Assembly: GCF_030403775.1 (NCBI RefSeq)
Contig: NZ_JAQMWQ010000017.1
Span: 1 to 64,000 of the forward strand
Direction of reading: 5' to 3'
DNA length: 64,000 nt
Source of the DNA: Paenibacillus sp. BSR1-1
Lineage (GTDB): Bacteria > Bacillota > Bacilli > Bacillales > Cytobacillaceae
The translations under genes and the position numbers were made by a program. Under the pieces are notes generated by a model. That model was given only the letters and a program-made list of their open reading frames with translations, was not told where the DNA came from and made no database searches. This document shows positions 18,120-27,608 of this stretch, in pieces (within the stretch, counting starts at the first letter, position 1; every line of letters starts with the position of its first letter).

Positions 18120-18887
18120 ATGAATATTTTTAAGCAATTTATAAAAAGCATTTATTCTCCTAAGGATATTGCTTTATTTCGTTTTCAAGGAATAGGAAAA
18201 ACCATATTATATGTCTTTTTCCTTACACTTATCTCCGTTTTACCATCAATAATTTATTTGAGTACAGCACTTTCTACAGGAATAGATTCGGCTCGGTCTA
18301 TCATTAAAGATGAATTTCCTGCCTTTTCCATTAATAATGGACAGTTATCTGCACAAACAAAAGTACCTGTCACAATTAATAAAGAAGATTTTACTGTTAT
18401 TCTAGATCCAACAGGAACAATTGAAGCGTCAGATGTAGAAGAGGAAGGAAATGCGTTTGCCTTATTAAAAGATGAATTTGTTTTTTCGTCTGCAGGGCAG
18501 AGTGAATCCTATCAATACACGATGCTAAAGAAAATGACTAAAGACGACCTGCTTAATTTTATTGATACAATCCGCGGATTGAAAGCTATAATCATTCCTG
18601 TACTCTCTGTCTTTATGTATTTATTTTCCAGTGCCGCAAGTTTCATTGAAGTATCAGTATTAGCATTGATTGGATTAGCTTTAAAGAATCTCGCTGGAAG
18701 GAAGTTAACCTATCGTCATGTATGGAGGATGGCTGCCTATAGCGAAACATTACCAACCTTATTTTTTACTATTATGGCGGCAATAAAAACAACTGTACCA
18801 AATAGCTTTTTTATAAATTGGTTTGTAGCTATTATCGTATTATTTTTAGCCATTAATGAAATACCAAAACCTAAAAAAGCCAATTAA
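18120..18887 (+). CDS. yqgB: DUF1189 family membrane protein (YqgB-like)
   Basis: This 255-residue membrane protein has an N-terminal transmembrane segment (residues 26-50), an extracytoplasmic domain (about residues 55-155), and three or four C-terminal hydrophobic helices. The opening MNIFKQFIKSIYSPKDIALF is typical of DUF1189, whose function is unknown. I chose the ATG at 18120 (AAGGTGG 5 nt upstream) over an in-frame GTG at 18111. B. subtilis yqgB has the same family and neighbourhood. Confidence 0.8.
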   Translation: MNIFKQFIKSIYSPKDIALFRFQGIGKTILYVFFLTLISVLPSIIYLSTALSTGIDSARSIIKDEFPAFSINNGQLSAQTKVPVTINKEDFTVILDPTGTIEASDVEEEGNAFALLKDEFVFSSAGQSESYQYTMLKKMTKDDLLNFIDTIRGLKAIIIPVLSVFMYLFSSAASFIEVSVLALIGLALKNLAGRKLTYRHVWRMAAYSETLPTLFFTIMAAIKTTVPNSFFINWFVAIIVLFLAINEIPKPKKAN

Positions 18888-18905
18888 AACAGGATATGAT
18901 GCTCA

Positions 18906-18934
18906 GGCTATCGAAAAACTTTCGATAGCCTTTT
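18906..18934 (+). terminator. Terminator after the DUF1189 gene
   Basis: A perfect 11-bp stem (GGCTATCGAAA/TTTCGATAGCC) with a 3-nt loop is followed by TTTT. Confidence 0.9.
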
Positions 18935-19005
18935 AATTGTTCATTATCGTTAATATTTCGTTGCATCAATTTGTTAATAGAATTGAGAATGGGCTTTATA
19001 TTGGT

Positions 19006-19138
19006 CTGTTGATTTGCGCTCCAGGCGCTTCGCTTTCCGCGGGCGTGCCGGAGAGCCTCCTCGTCGCTTCGCTCCTGCGGGGTCTCCCCTGCCCCGTACT
19101 CCCGCAGGAGTCTTCGCGCCTTCCGCTCCAACCAACAG
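19006..19138 (+). repeat. 130-bp dispersed repeat, copy A
   Basis: This GC-rich element has terminal inverted repeats CTGTTGATT and AACCAACAG. It is nearly identical to copy C at 51005-51138, including the shared blocks CTTCGCTTTCCGCGGGCGTG and CTCCCCTGCCCCGTACTCCC. Its GC content is far above the flanks. It contains several internal hairpins and no gene. Confidence 0.85.
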
Positions 19139-19427
19139 AGTGTTTTTAATTAAAGTCGTTCTACAGACCTTTTAAATAAAATGTATAAGTGGCGAATCAA
19201 TGTTTAAGCCATAAGAAACTAGCCAATCTGAATATCAATTTGTGTCTATTGGTGAATTAGTATTGATTTTTCATTTTCTGGGTTCACTACTGCCGGATTA
19301 TAGGTTTATAGAATGTAAGCGAACATGCCCTTTTGACTGCAGCCTGCCAAAAATAATAAACAGGTTCGCAACGAATTTAGCAAGGTTGGAAAAGTCGTGT
19401 AGCGATATCTTTAGTTGATCAAACTCC

Positions 19428-19559
19428 CTGTTGATTGGAACGGAGGGCACCGACTCCTGCGGGATTTAGAGGTCACTGGAGACCCCGCAGGCGCTAAAGC
19501 GCCGAGGAGGCTCCAGGACCTCCCCGCGGAAAGCGAGTGCCCGGAGTGGAAATCAACAG
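19428..19559 (-). repeat. 130-bp dispersed repeat, copy B (inverted)
   Basis: This copy is in the opposite orientation to copy A, 289 bp away. The ends are perfect inverted repeats CTGTTGATT/AATCAACAG. Its reverse complement shares CGCTTTCCGCGGG, AGCCTCCTCGGCGCTTTAGC and CCTGCGGGGTCTCC with copy C, but it is more diverged elsewhere. Confidence 0.8.
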
Positions 19560-19747
19560 GCCAGGTAGCAGGGATAATCAATTCATAAAAATCGATAATC
19601 TAAATTCAGACAAAGTAAAAACCGCCGAGAAAACTACCCTTTCTCGACAATCTGGTTATCCAAATCGGATGCTTTTTCTATAAAAAGTTCTATTTATTTG
19701 TGGACAAGCATACCAATGTACAAACTTTCCATTTGGGGGCTTGTCCG

Positions 19748-20077
19748 ATGAAAAAATTATTTGGATTCCTATTAACCGTACTTGTAATTTATGTCATTTA
19801 TTTAGATTTAACCGTTGGAACACTGACCCCCTCACCTGCAAAGCAGGTAGATGCAAAGGTGGAGACCGTTATTAAGAAACAATCGGGACTTCCATCCTTT
19901 GAGGCAAAAGTTAAACCTGGTGAAACCGTCATTTCAATTGTAGAGCATAGATTAGAAAAACCTCTTCCAGTATCGATTACCGATTTAATTGAAGACTTTA
20001 AAAAATTAAACCAAGGCCGCAATCCGGAAAAAATTCAAATTGGATCTACATATCATTTTCCTGATTACTCAAAATAA
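19748..20077 (+). CDS. Membrane-anchored LysM-like protein (YqfZ-like)
   Basis: This 109-residue protein has an N-terminal transmembrane or signal-anchor segment (KKLFGFLLTVLVIYVIYL) followed by a spacer and a C-terminal LysM-like domain (VKPGETVISIVEHRL ... QIGSTYHFP, residues 55-105). It is probably anchored in the membrane and faces the cell wall. The start at 19748 has GGGGG 8 nt upstream; a more upstream ATG (19700) has none. It lies directly before ispG, where B. subtilis has yqfZ. Confidence 0.72.
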   Translation: MKKLFGFLLTVLVIYVIYLDLTVGTLTPSPAKQVDAKVETVIKKQSGLPSFEAKVKPGETVISIVEHRLEKPLPVSITDLIEDFKKLNQGRNPEKIQIGSTYHFPDYSK

Positions 20078-20188
20078 TGGAGATACCACCCTTATTCTTG
20101 GCAAAAATAGAAGTAGACTGATAAAATAAAGTCGAAATTGATTTTATTGTTTTTTATTGGGATCCCATTTTAAAGGAGCGAATTCCAC

Positions 20189-21298
20189 GTGAGTGAAATT
20201 ATACATCGTACAAAAACCCGGCCTGTAAAGGTTGGAAATTTAACCATCGGGGGTAATAACGAACTAATTATCCAAAGTATGACGACAACAAAAACCCACG
20301 ATGTTGAAGCTACAGTTGCCGAGATTAAACGGCTTGAAGAGGCTGGGTGTCAGATTGTCCGAGTTGCTTGTCCGGATGAGCGTGCAGCAAATGCTATTGC
20401 TGAAATCAAAAAAAGAATCAATATCCCTCTTGTTGTCGATATCCATTTTGATTATAAATTAGCATTAAAAGCCATTGAAGGCGGCGCGGATAAAATCAGA
20501 ATCAACCCTGGTAACATCGGAAAGCGTGAAAAAGTGGAAGCTGTCGTAAAAGCAGCTAAAGAGCGCGGAATTCCAATCCGGATAGGAGTCAACGCTGGTT
20601 CCCTGGAGAAAAAGATATTAGAAAAATACGGATATCCAACAGCAGATGGTATGGTTGAGAGCGCCCTACATCATATTAAAATTCTTGAGGATTTGGATTT
20701 CCACGATATTATTGTTTCGATGAAGGCATCTGATGTAAATCTTGCTATTGAAGCCTATGAAAAAGCTGCCCGTGCCTTCGATTATCCATTGCATTTAGGA
20801 ATTACCGAATCTGGGACGCTTTTTTCTGGGACAGTAAAAAGTGCGGCTGGATTAGGAGCGATTATCAGCAAGGGAATCGGAAACACACTACGGATTTCCT
20901 TAAGTGCAGATCCAGTTGAAGAAGTAAAGGTTGCACGTGAGCTTTTGAAGGTGTTTGGTCTTTCCTCCAATGCTGCAACATTAATTTCCTGTCCAACCTG
21001 CGGAAGAATTGAAATTGATCTTATTAGCATCGCGAATGAAGTTGAAGAATATATCCAGAAAATTAAAGCTCCGATAAAAGTTTCCGTTCTGGGCTGTGCC
21101 GTTAACGGGCCTGGAGAAGCTCGTGAGGCGGACATTGGTATTGCCGGGGCACGCGGTGAAGGATTACTTTTCCGCAAAGGTGAAATTGTAAGGAAGGTTC
21201 CAGAAGCCCAAATGGTCGAAGAATTGAAAAAAGAAATCGACCAAGTGGCAGAAGAGTATTTTCAGAAAAAAGCAGCAGAAGAAGCCGCCGCAAAATAA
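20189..21298 (+). CDS. ispG: 4-hydroxy-3-methylbut-2-en-1-yl diphosphate synthase
   Basis: This 369-residue Fe-S enzyme converts methylerythritol cyclodiphosphate to HMBPP in the MEP isoprenoid pathway. An N-terminal TIM-barrel (residues 1-240) is followed by the [4Fe-4S] domain with SCPTCGR (residues 268-274) and [10 protein letters not shown] (near residue 304). Its pathway partner ispH is at 28326. The start is a GTG with AAAGGAG upstream. The C-terminus is extended by a short Glu/Ala-rich tail. Confidence 0.97.
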   Translation: MSEIIHRTKTRPVKVGNLTIGGNNELIIQSMTTTKTHDVEATVAEIKRLEEAGCQIVRVACPDERAANAIAEIKKRINIPLVVDIHFDYKLALKAIEGGADKIRINPGNIGKREKVEAVVKAAKERGIPIRIGVNAGSLEKKILEKYGYPTADGMVESALHHIKILEDLDFHDIIVSMKASDVNLAIEAYEKAARAFDYPLHLGITESGTLFSGTVKSAAGLGAIISKGIGNTLRISLSADPVEEVKVARELLKVFGLSSNAATLISCPTCGRIEIDLISIANEVEEYIQKIKAPIKVSVLGCAVNGPGEAREADIGIAGARGEGLLFRKGEIVRKVPEAQMVEELKKEIDQVAEEYFQKKAAEEAAAK

Positions 21299-21307
21299 CA
21301 TAAGGAA

Positions 21308-21338
21308 AACCCGGCAGGTATCCCGCCGGGTTTCTTTT
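21308..21338 (+). terminator. Terminator after ispG
   Basis: AACCCGGC and GCCGGGTT form an 8-bp stem followed by TTCTTTTT. The convergent YqfX-like gene ends 20 bp further on. Confidence 0.82.
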
Positions 21339-21358
21339 TGCCCCTATGCAGCTATATG

Positions 21359-21796
21359 TTAAAAGAACGGGAGAATAAAGATACCGATAATAATCGATAC
21401 AGCACCAATCCCAATTGCCCAGGCACCGAGTCCTTGTGCACCTCTGCGCCTAGCAACGAAACCTAACACAATTCCTGCAGCACCAAAAAGAATAGGTAAT
21501 ACAAACAGAGATAAAATGGATAGTGCTAAAGCTACTGTGCCAATCCCGGCACCACCCTCTGCTCTTTCTCTAACAGCTTCACGGTCCCTTCCGCGTATAA
21601 CTGGTACAGGGGCCGCAATTTCAGCAGCAGTTTCTTCCCTATAATCAGTATGTCTAATTGGGACAGATGCACCAATTTCTGGAGCAATTTCTGAAGCTGT
21701 TTCTTCTCTAAATTCTGAAGGGTAATTTGGGATATCCTGTCCTATATTAGCACTTTGAAGAGCTTCTTGCACTTTCGTGTCTCTTTCATCTGCCAT
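21359..21796 (-). CDS. YqfX-like membrane protein
   Basis: This 145-residue protein has an acidic, repetitive N-terminal half in which the unit REETA(S/A)EIA occurs twice (near residues 30 and 53). Two hydrophobic helices follow (residues 83-107 and 121-145), separated by a VARRRGAQGLGAW basic loop. The membrane part resembles DUF4190-type proteins. Function is unknown. It converges on ispG, as yqfX does in B. subtilis. Confidence 0.68.
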   Translation of the reverse strand: MADERDTKVQEALQSANIGQDIPNYPSEFREETASEIAPEIGASVPIRHTDYREETAAEIAAPVPVIRGRDREAVRERAEGGAGIGTVALALSILSLFVLPILFGAAGIVLGFVARRRGAQGLGAWAIGIGAVSIIIGIFILPFF

Positions 21797-21992
21797 TCGA
21801 ATCCCTCACTTTCAGTAATAGGAGCACTATTATTGTTTACCTAAAGCCTCTTTTTACTATGTCAATGTTTGTCTTAAATAGGTTTTTATTTCAAATCCCG
21901 AAAAATATTACATAAAATTATTTACTTTATAAAACACGCTTCTTTGGTAAAATAGAATAAGATAAGCAAATGCAATTTGAAGGTGAGCACAA

Positions 21993-22598
21993 ATGAGAAA
22001 ACGTTTTGGAATTGATATCGACGGTACGGTTACGTGCCCAACTTCAATTTTACCTTTTATCAACAAAGCTTTTGGACTAAACATTGCGTATGAGGATGTT
22101 AATGAATATGAATTGACCCCGTTTGTAAATGTTTCTGAAAAAGAATTTGCCAAATGGTTTCACGAAAATGAACCGATCATCTATGAAGGTTCACCGCTGG
22201 CTCAAGGAGCAAAAAACGTCCTAAAAAAATGGGAAAATCAGCATGAATTGTTTTTTATCAGTGCCCGAGGCCAGCATCTCTATGATGTAACAGAAAAATG
22301 GTTTACCGATAATGAGCTGCTTTATCACCATATTGAATTAATTGGAACCCATAATAAAATTGAATCCGTGAAAAAGCACCAAATCGATATCTTTTTTGAA
22401 GATAAACATGATAATGCTGTTACCATTCACGAAGAGTGTCACATTCCCGTCATATTATTTAATACCCCCTATAACCAAGATCCAATCCCTAAAGGGGTCA
22501 TTCGCGTTTATGATTGGGCAGAGGCCTATGATTGGGTAGAGCATTGGTTAAGACAGCAGCAAAAGGACAATCGTAAATTGGTCAGCTCCCTCATTTAA
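21993..22598 (+). CDS. yqfW: HAD-superfamily 5'(3')-nucleotidase-like protein (YqfW)
   Basis: This 201-residue protein has the HAD motif I DIDGT (residues 8-12), motif II-like FISARG (near residue 85), and motif III/IV FFEDKHDNA (near residue 131). This pattern fits the NT5C/deoxyribonucleotidase branch, which dephosphorylates nucleoside monophosphates; the substrate is not shown by the sequence. GAAGGTGAG precedes the ATG. It is divergent from yqfX-like and convergent with zur, as in B. subtilis. Confidence 0.82.
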   Translation: MRKRFGIDIDGTVTCPTSILPFINKAFGLNIAYEDVNEYELTPFVNVSEKEFAKWFHENEPIIYEGSPLAQGAKNVLKKWENQHELFFISARGQHLYDVTEKWFTDNELLYHHIELIGTHNKIESVKKHQIDIFFEDKHDNAVTIHEECHIPVILFNTPYNQDPIPKGVIRVYDWAEAYDWVEHWLRQQQKDNRKLVSSLI

Positions 22599-22632
22599 AA
22601 AAACAGCTTGCGGCAAAGGCCGCAAGCTGTTT
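22597..22632. terminator. Shared bidirectional terminator between yqfW and zur
   Basis: A 13-bp stem (AACAGCTTGCGGC/GCCGCAAGCTGTT) with a 4-nt loop is flanked by A and T runs on both sides, so it can stop both convergent transcripts. Confidence 0.92.
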
Positions 22633-23046
22633 TTAGTTTACACATTCAGGGCATCTTCCATAGATTTCAAATTTGTGCCCGGAAATATCATATCCTTTTA
22701 AATTTTCACTCAATCCATCCATTGGGCAGGTTTCAATTTCCTTCGTTTTTCCACAGTCCAGACAAATAAAATGATGATGATGATGATGTCTCGAACATGT
22801 AAAGCGAAAATGCTTTTCACCTGATAATTCTGTCGTCTCTAATATTCCCATGTTAACAAACAGAGAGAGGTTTCGATAAATCGTATCAAAACTCAGGCCT
22901 GGATAATCATCTTTCAATTGATCTAAAACATCCTTAGCTGTTAAATACTTGTCGCTGTCAGCAAATAGTTGAAGCATATCTTCTCTTTTCCCTGTCTGTT
23001 TAAAGCCGTTTTCTTTTAGGTATTGGATAGCTTCATTAACGTTCAC
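22633..23046 (-). CDS. zur: Zinc uptake regulator Zur (Fur family)
   Basis: This 137-residue Fur-family repressor should turn off zinc uptake when zinc is plentiful. A winged helix occupies residues 1-75, with the recognition helix around SFDTIYRNL. The structural zinc site is given by C95xxC98 and C132xxC135. A run of six histidines (residues 87-92) precedes the first CxxC; family members usually have an HHHH-type motif here, so this one is longer. It overlaps znuB by 11 nt. B. subtilis YqfV (Zur) occupies the same neighbourhood. Confidence 0.9.
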   Translation of the reverse strand: MNVNEAIQYLKENGFKQTGKREDMLQLFADSDKYLTAKDVLDQLKDDYPGLSFDTIYRNLSLFVNMGILETTELSGEKHFRFTCSRHHHHHHFICLDCGKTKEIETCPMDGLSENLKGYDISGHKFEIYGRCPECVN

Positions 23047-23905
23047 TTGACTCTACCTCCGAAAGCACATGCTTTTTAATGATTAATTTCTTATAAAAGA
23101 TAGCGATTACTAGGATAAGAACCGCAAGCATTACAATCGTTCCGCCAGGGGCCAAATCTAAATAATATGCTGTAAAAAGTCCTCCAAGGACAGAGATTTC
23201 ACCAAATAAAACTGACAAAAAAATCGTTTGTTTAAAACCTTTGGCAAGGCGAATACTTGCCGCAACCGGCAGTGTCATTAATGATGAAACTAACAAAATC
23301 CCAACAATTCTCATCGATGCTGCAATTACTAATGCCACCATTACAATGAAAATGAAATGAATGCTCTTTGCGGCAATACCAGAAGCTTTCGCATGTTCTT
23401 CGTCAAACGATAATAAAAACAATTCTTTATATAATAAAATGATAACGGTGATTACAAGGATGCTAATGATAAAAATGACGAGTAAATCCGTCCGGCTTAC
23501 TGCTGATACACTGCCAAATAAATAACTGAATAAATCGGTATTGAACCCATTCGCCAATGAAATAAATATGACCCCAAGCCCTATTCCACTTGAAAGAATA
23601 ATGGGAATGGCAAGCTCTTGATAATGCTTATAAACACCTCTAAGCTTTTCAATAAACAAGGAGCCTCCTACGGAGAATACCATCCCTAAATACAGTGGAT
23701 TTAAACCAGCTAAAGCTGCAACATTTCGTTCAAGCAAAAGACTTGCCGCAATACCTGCAAGCGTCACATGGCTAAGGGCATCCGCAATTAACGATAACCT
23801 TCTAACGACAATAAAAACACCTAATAACGGCGCAAGAATTCCAATCAAGATTCCAGTTAAAAAGGCATTTTGTAAAAATTCATAATGAAAAATTCCTTGA
23901 ATCAT
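23036..23905 (-). CDS. znuB: Zinc ABC transporter permease ZnuB/AdcB
   Basis: This 289-residue ABC-3 family permease has about eight membrane segments. [17 protein letters not shown] near residue 37 and the [20 protein letters not shown] segment near residue 198 are family hallmarks. It forms the import channel for zinc with ZnuC. It overlaps znuC by 4 nt and zur by 11 nt, so the three genes are one operon. No zinc-binding lipoprotein gene is present here; it must be elsewhere. Confidence 0.9.
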   Translation of the reverse strand: MIQGIFHYEFLQNAFLTGILIGILAPLLGVFIVVRRLSLIADALSHVTLAGIAASLLLERNVAALAGLNPLYLGMVFSVGGSLFIEKLRGVYKHYQELAIPIILSSGIGLGVIFISLANGFNTDLFSYLFGSVSAVSRTDLLVIFIISILVITVIILLYKELFLLSFDEEHAKASGIAAKSIHFIFIVMVALVIAASMRIVGILLVSSLMTLPVAASIRLAKGFKQTIFLSVLFGEISVLGGLFTAYYLDLAPGGTIVMLAVLILVIAIFYKKLIIKKHVLSEVESSER

Positions 23906-24675
23906 TTTAAAACGCCTCCGTGATCATGATTATGGGCAATCAGATGGACATCATGACCATAAACTTTAGACATATCTTCTTTTTTTAACTGCTCGAATTC
24001 GCTAGTTTCCCCATGAAAATGCATATTTTTATTTAAGCAGGCAACATGTGTTACCTTGTCTGAAATCGTTCCAATGTCATGGGTAACCAAAAGAAGGGTG
24101 ATTCCTCGATTCTTATTTAAATCATTAAGCATTTGATAAAAAGCATTAACATTTTCAGCATCGACACCGACCGTTGGCTCATCTAGGATCAACAGCTTGG
24201 GTTCACTGACAAGGGCACGTGCAATAAAAACTCGCTGTTGCTGCCCTCCGGAAAGTTCACCAATATTCCGGTTATGAAAATTCTTCATTCCAACGGCATC
24301 CAATGCATCTAAAACAATACGTGAATGCTCTTTTTTAAAAAACTTAAACATCCCAAGCTTTTTTGTCAGACCGCTTGCGACTACCTCAAATACAGTCGCA
24401 GGAAACCCCGTATTGAAAGAATTAGCCTTTTGTGAGACATAGCCGATTTGCTGCCAAGCTTTAAATTTGCTTATTTCCTGGCCAAATAAAAAAATCTCCC
24501 CTTTTTGCGGTTTTAACAATCCTAAAATTAATTTCAGGAGGGTTGATTTACCAGACCCATTTGGACCGACTATGGCTAAAAAAGAGCCATCTGGAATGGA
24601 TAGGTTAATATTCTCAAGGACCGTGTCCTTTTCATAACGATAGAATAAATGTTTAATTTCAATAATTGATTGCAT
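23902..24675 (-). CDS. znuC: Zinc ABC transporter ATP-binding protein ZnuC/AdcC
   Basis: This 257-residue ABC ATPase has Walker A GPNGSGKST near residue 38, signature LSGGQQQR near residue 141, and Walker B LLILDEPTVGVD near residue 161. The tail is histidine-rich (HGHDVHLIAHNHDHGG-like), a feature common in zinc transporters. It is the first gene of the znuC-znuB-zur unit. A Zur-like box lies 22 bp upstream. Confidence 0.9.
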   Translation of the reverse strand: MQSIIEIKHLFYRYEKDTVLENINLSIPDGSFLAIVGPNGSGKSTLLKLILGLLKPQKGEIFLFGQEISKFKAWQQIGYVSQKANSFNTGFPATVFEVVASGLTKKLGMFKFFKKEHSRIVLDALDAVGMKNFHNRNIGELSGGQQQRVFIARALVSEPKLLILDEPTVGVDAENVNAFYQMLNDLNKNRGITLLLVTHDIGTISDKVTHVACLNKNMHFHGETSEFEQLKKEDMSKVYGHDVHLIAHNHDHGGVLK

Positions 24676-24696
24676 ATTTGCACTCTCACCTTTTAA

Positions 24697-24717
24697 TTAT
24701 CAGAATCATTCCGATTT
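24697..24717 (-). promoter_or_regulatory. Zur box upstream of znuC
   Basis: On the minus strand AAATCGGAAT-G-ATTCTGATAA is a 21-bp imperfect palindrome. It agrees at 16 of 21 positions with the Bacillus Zur consensus (AAATCGTAAT-N-ATTACGATTT). It would let Zur repress its own operon. Confidence 0.75.
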
Positions 24718-24812
24718 AACTTCAAAAAGTATACAATAGTGTTTCCAGATTGTAAAGCCTGTTGTCACACTCTTGCCGCATCTTCATACATTAGGAGGGA
24801 GGAGTGGTGAGG

Positions 24813-25067
24813 GTGAAAATTTTTGAAAACATCATTAATCATAAAATAAATACGATTACTACAGATGAATTATTGAAATACGCAGATCAATTTAACATTG
24901 TCATTAATCGGCAGCAGGCAGGAAAAATTGCCACATACTTAAGAGGAAAAAATATCAATATATTTGATAATGGACAGCGGGCTCAAATCGTTAGAGAAAT
25001 CGCAAAAGCGGCTGGTCCTGAAACAGCACGCGAGGTTAATAAATTATTTATGTCATTTACCAAATAA
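24813..25067 (+). CDS. yqfT: DUF2624 family protein (YqfT-like)
   Basis: This small helical protein (84 residues from this start) matches DUF2624/YqfT: FENIINHKIN at the start, AGKIATYLRGKNINIF in the middle and a KLFMSFTK end. Function is unknown. Three in-frame GTG codons (24804, 24807, 24813) follow a GGAGGGAGGAG tract. I prefer 24813 because family members begin at the KIFENI segment, but 24804 or 24807 are possible. It is divergent from znuC and convergent with nfo. Confidence 0.78.
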   Translation: MKIFENIINHKINTITTDELLKYADQFNIVINRQQAGKIATYLRGKNINIFDNGQRAQIVREIAKAAGPETAREVNKLFMSFTK

Positions 25068-25074
25068 TCAAAAC

Positions 25075-25101
25075 AAGCTGTGCAGACTGCACAGCTTATT
25101 T
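25075..25101. terminator. Shared terminator between YqfT-like gene and nfo
   Basis: AAGCTGTGCA and TGCACAGCTT form a perfect 10-bp stem with a 3-nt loop. A TTATTTTCT tail follows on the plus strand and TTTTGATTATTT on the minus strand. Confidence 0.82.
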
Positions 25102-25109
25102 TCTATTAA

Positions 25110-26003
25110 TTATGATTGCATGATTTTATCCAAAAGGTCTTCATCGAACCTTTGCTCACGGAGCATACTGATTTCGAATTTATATGGTGCTTTTTTATTA
25201 TTTTTATCTTCACCGACAAATGGTGTTTCTAAGATCTTGGGAATATCCATCAGTTGCGGATGATTAACAATATAATTGAGTGCCTTAAAGCCAATATGAC
25301 CGAACCCGATATTTTCGTGGCGGTCCTTCCGCATTCCTACAGCATTCTTGCTATCGTTAATATGAAGTACCTTTAATTTTTCAATCCCAATAATCTTGTC
25401 AAATTCATTTAAAACACCATCAAAATCTTCAACAATATTGTAACCGGCATCATGAGTGTGGCATGTATCGAAACAAACGGACAGTTTATCACTATAGTTA
25501 ACCCCATCCATAATCATCGCGATTTCCTCGAAGGATTTCCCACATTCTGAACCCTTTCCAGCCATGGTTTCCAAGGCAATTTGAAGCTGTTCTTGCCCAG
25601 TCAGAACTTCATTCAAACCCTCAATGATTTTTTTAATTCCTGCTTCTGTCCCGGCACCGACATGGGCACCCGGGTGAAGCACGATTTGTTTCGCTCCAAG
25701 CGCTTCAGTTCGTTCAATTTCCGAACGAAGAAAGCGGACGCCTAATTCAAACGTATCCGGGTTTTCTGTATTACCAATATTGATAATATAGGGAGCATGG
25801 ACCACAATTTCTGAAATCCCATTTGCCTCCATATGCCTTCTTCCCGCTTCAATATTTAAATCCTCAATTTTTTTCCGTCTTGTATTTTGCGGTGCCCCCG
25901 TATAAATCATAAACGTATTGGCTCCGTAAGAAACAGCTTCTTGGCTTGCAGCAAGCAACATATCTTTTCCGCTCATCGAGACATGTGATCCGATTTTTAA
26001 CAT
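25110..26003 (-). CDS. nfo: Endonuclease IV (AP endonuclease)
   Basis: This 297-residue enzyme cleaves DNA at abasic sites in base excision repair. TIM-barrel metal ligands are seen in [46 protein letters not shown] and [11 protein letters not shown]. The start at 26003 is chosen because GGAGAGG lies 6 nt before it and the length then equals that of B. subtilis YqfS; an upstream ATG (26018) contains that site in its coding sequence. It follows cshB by 22 bp. Confidence 0.95.
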   Translation of the reverse strand: MLKIGSHVSMSGKDMLLAASQEAVSYGANTFMIYTGAPQNTRRKKIEDLNIEAGRRHMEANGISEIVVHAPYIINIGNTENPDTFELGVRFLRSEIERTEALGAKQIVLHPGAHVGAGTEAGIKKIIEGLNEVLTGQEQLQIALETMAGKGSECGKSFEEIAMIMDGVNYSDKLSVCFDTCHTHDAGYNIVEDFDGVLNEFDKIIGIEKLKVLHINDSKNAVGMRKDRHENIGFGHIGFKALNYIVNHPQLMDIPKILETPFVGEDKNNKKAPYKFEISMLREQRFDEDLLDKIMQS

Positions 26004-26025
26004 TGCTTTCCTCTCCATTTCTTCA

Positions 26026-27342
26026 TTATTTCTTTTTCTGGTTCAATCTTCGCTGCCGTTTTTTAATTTTATCCATTTCCCATTGCATTTTCTTTTTATA
26101 GCCTGGTTTTACTTTTTGCGGCTTTTTAATGATGGATTTCGCAAGTTTGTCGGCCTCATCTTCCTGCCTTACCCGAGTCTTCCGTTTATTCCGTTCATCC
26201 GCTTCCACAAATCCTTCTTTTTTCAAATCGACATACTTAAACTGAATACCCATTTTTTCTAACCGATTTAAAGCATCTTCATCAGATAATTCATAAATGG
26301 TCAAAGCAATTCCTGTATTTCCTGCCCTTGCCGTTCTGCCGACCCGATGTATATAAAAATCTAAATCCGAAGGCAATTCATAATTTATGACATGGCTTAT
26401 CCCTTCGATGTCAATTCCTCTTGAAGCAAGATCGGTTGCTACGATGTATTGATACTCCAAATCCTGAATTTGCTTCATCATTTTTTTTCGTTCACGCGGA
26501 TTTAAATCTCCGTGAACACGGCCAACCTTTAAGCCTTTTTCATTTAAAAACCTGGCTACATCTTCCGCCATTTTTTTTGTATTCGTAAAGACAATTGCTA
26601 AATAAGGATTGTAGGCAAGGAGAGCGTCAAGAACCAGCTGCTTTTTATTGCGATGTCTTGACGGTAATAAAAAGTGTTCTAAATTTTCCGCTGCCTTTTG
26701 TTTTGCTTCAATTTGAATGGTTTTCGGATTTTCCATATATTTTTTAAGGAAGGGCTTTAACTTTTCTGGAATGGTTGCTGAAAATACTAGCATTTGCAGG
26801 TTTTCAGGCATCCTGGCCGCCACACGATCTAAATCTTCGATAAATCCCATATCTAACATCATATCTGCCTCGTCCACAACGAGAATTCCCGCTGTATGAA
26901 CAAAAAGGGCTTGATCTGCAATGAGGTCATTGATTCTGCCTGGCGTCCCCACAACAATATGCGGTTGTACCTTTAATTTTTCGATGGTGCGCTGCTTGTC
27001 CGTTCCGCCAATATAACATCTTGTCATAATGGACTGCTCCGGATTACAATGTTCGGTGATTTTCAGGATTTGATGATAGATTTGCGATGCCAGTTCCCTA
27101 GTCGGTGCTGTAATAACTGCCTGGACCTCCTGCCGCTGCGTGTTGATTTTTTCAAGGATTGGCAGCACAAAAGCAAGTGTCTTTCCAGTACCAGTCTGAG
27201 ATTGTCCAATAGCACTCTCTTCTTTTAATACTAATGGAATCATGCGTTCTTGGATTTCTGTCGGCTCATAAAATCCAAAATGATTAATGGCTTCTATAAT
27301 AAACGGTTGAAACTTAAAACGATCAAAACGATTTTCTTTCAT
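26026..27342 (-). CDS. cshB: DEAD-box ATP-dependent RNA helicase CshB
   Basis: This 438-residue helicase unwinds RNA in cold adaptation and ribosome or mRNA processing. Motifs: Q-motif upstream, Walker A SQTGTGKT (about residue 54), PTRELA, DEAD as VDEADMMLD (about residue 158), SAT, and [10 protein letters not shown]. The C-terminus is a basic [19 protein letters not shown] tail, typical of RNA-binding extensions. The gene order cshB-nfo matches B. subtilis yqfR-yqfS. Confidence 0.94.
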   Translation of the reverse strand: MKENRFDRFKFQPFIIEAINHFGFYEPTEIQERMIPLVLKEESAIGQSQTGTGKTLAFVLPILEKINTQRQEVQAVITAPTRELASQIYHQILKITEHCNPEQSIMTRCYIGGTDKQRTIEKLKVQPHIVVGTPGRINDLIADQALFVHTAGILVVDEADMMLDMGFIEDLDRVAARMPENLQMLVFSATIPEKLKPFLKKYMENPKTIQIEAKQKAAENLEHFLLPSRHRNKKQLVLDALLAYNPYLAIVFTNTKKMAEDVARFLNEKGLKVGRVHGDLNPRERKKMMKQIQDLEYQYIVATDLASRGIDIEGISHVINYELPSDLDFYIHRVGRTARAGNTGIALTIYELSDEDALNRLEKMGIQFKYVDLKKEGFVEADERNKRKTRVRQEDEADKLAKSIIKKPQKVKPGYKKKMQWEMDKIKKRQRRLNQKKK

Positions 27343-27608
27343 GTAATTGCTCCTTAATATAAAAATAATCTAATGACTATGGAGTAGTTTTCTTTGTTTA
27401 GCAAGAGCTTCCACTTTAATATCCATCATGCAATTATATTAAAGATTCCTGCAAAACACCAGTATCTTTCCTATTAGTATCATTTTTTACCTATTGGGAA
27501 CTTTTAAACAACTAAATTTGTTTTTGTCCTGTGCATAATACCTAAACCAATTTATGATAAATGCATACCTTAATTCATAAGGGTCAAATCAGAAAGGAGG
27601 CTAAAAAT

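Larger units (their letters stand above)
18935..19747. other. Gene-free stretch containing two repeat copies
   Basis: No credible gene is visible here. Two oppositely oriented copies of a 130-bp repeat lie at 19006-19138 and 19428-19559. The reading frame on the minus strand at 18871-19131 comes from the repeat and is not a real gene. B. subtilis has yqgA in the corresponding neighbourhood; I see no trace of it. The spacer at 19139-19427 and the stretch at 19560-19747 show no recognisable sequence apart from the ribosome site of the next gene. Confidence 0.6.

Noticed and set aside
18871-19131. Minus-strand reading frame of 86 codons overlapping repeat copy A
   Set aside because: It is produced by the GC-rich repeat, has no ribosome site, and the same peptide appears with copy C in a different flank.
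22780-22800. ATGATGATG repeat as a microsatellite or tag artefact
   Set aside because: It is the codon run for the histidine stretch in zur; it is in frame and in a region where Fur-family proteins normally carry histidines.
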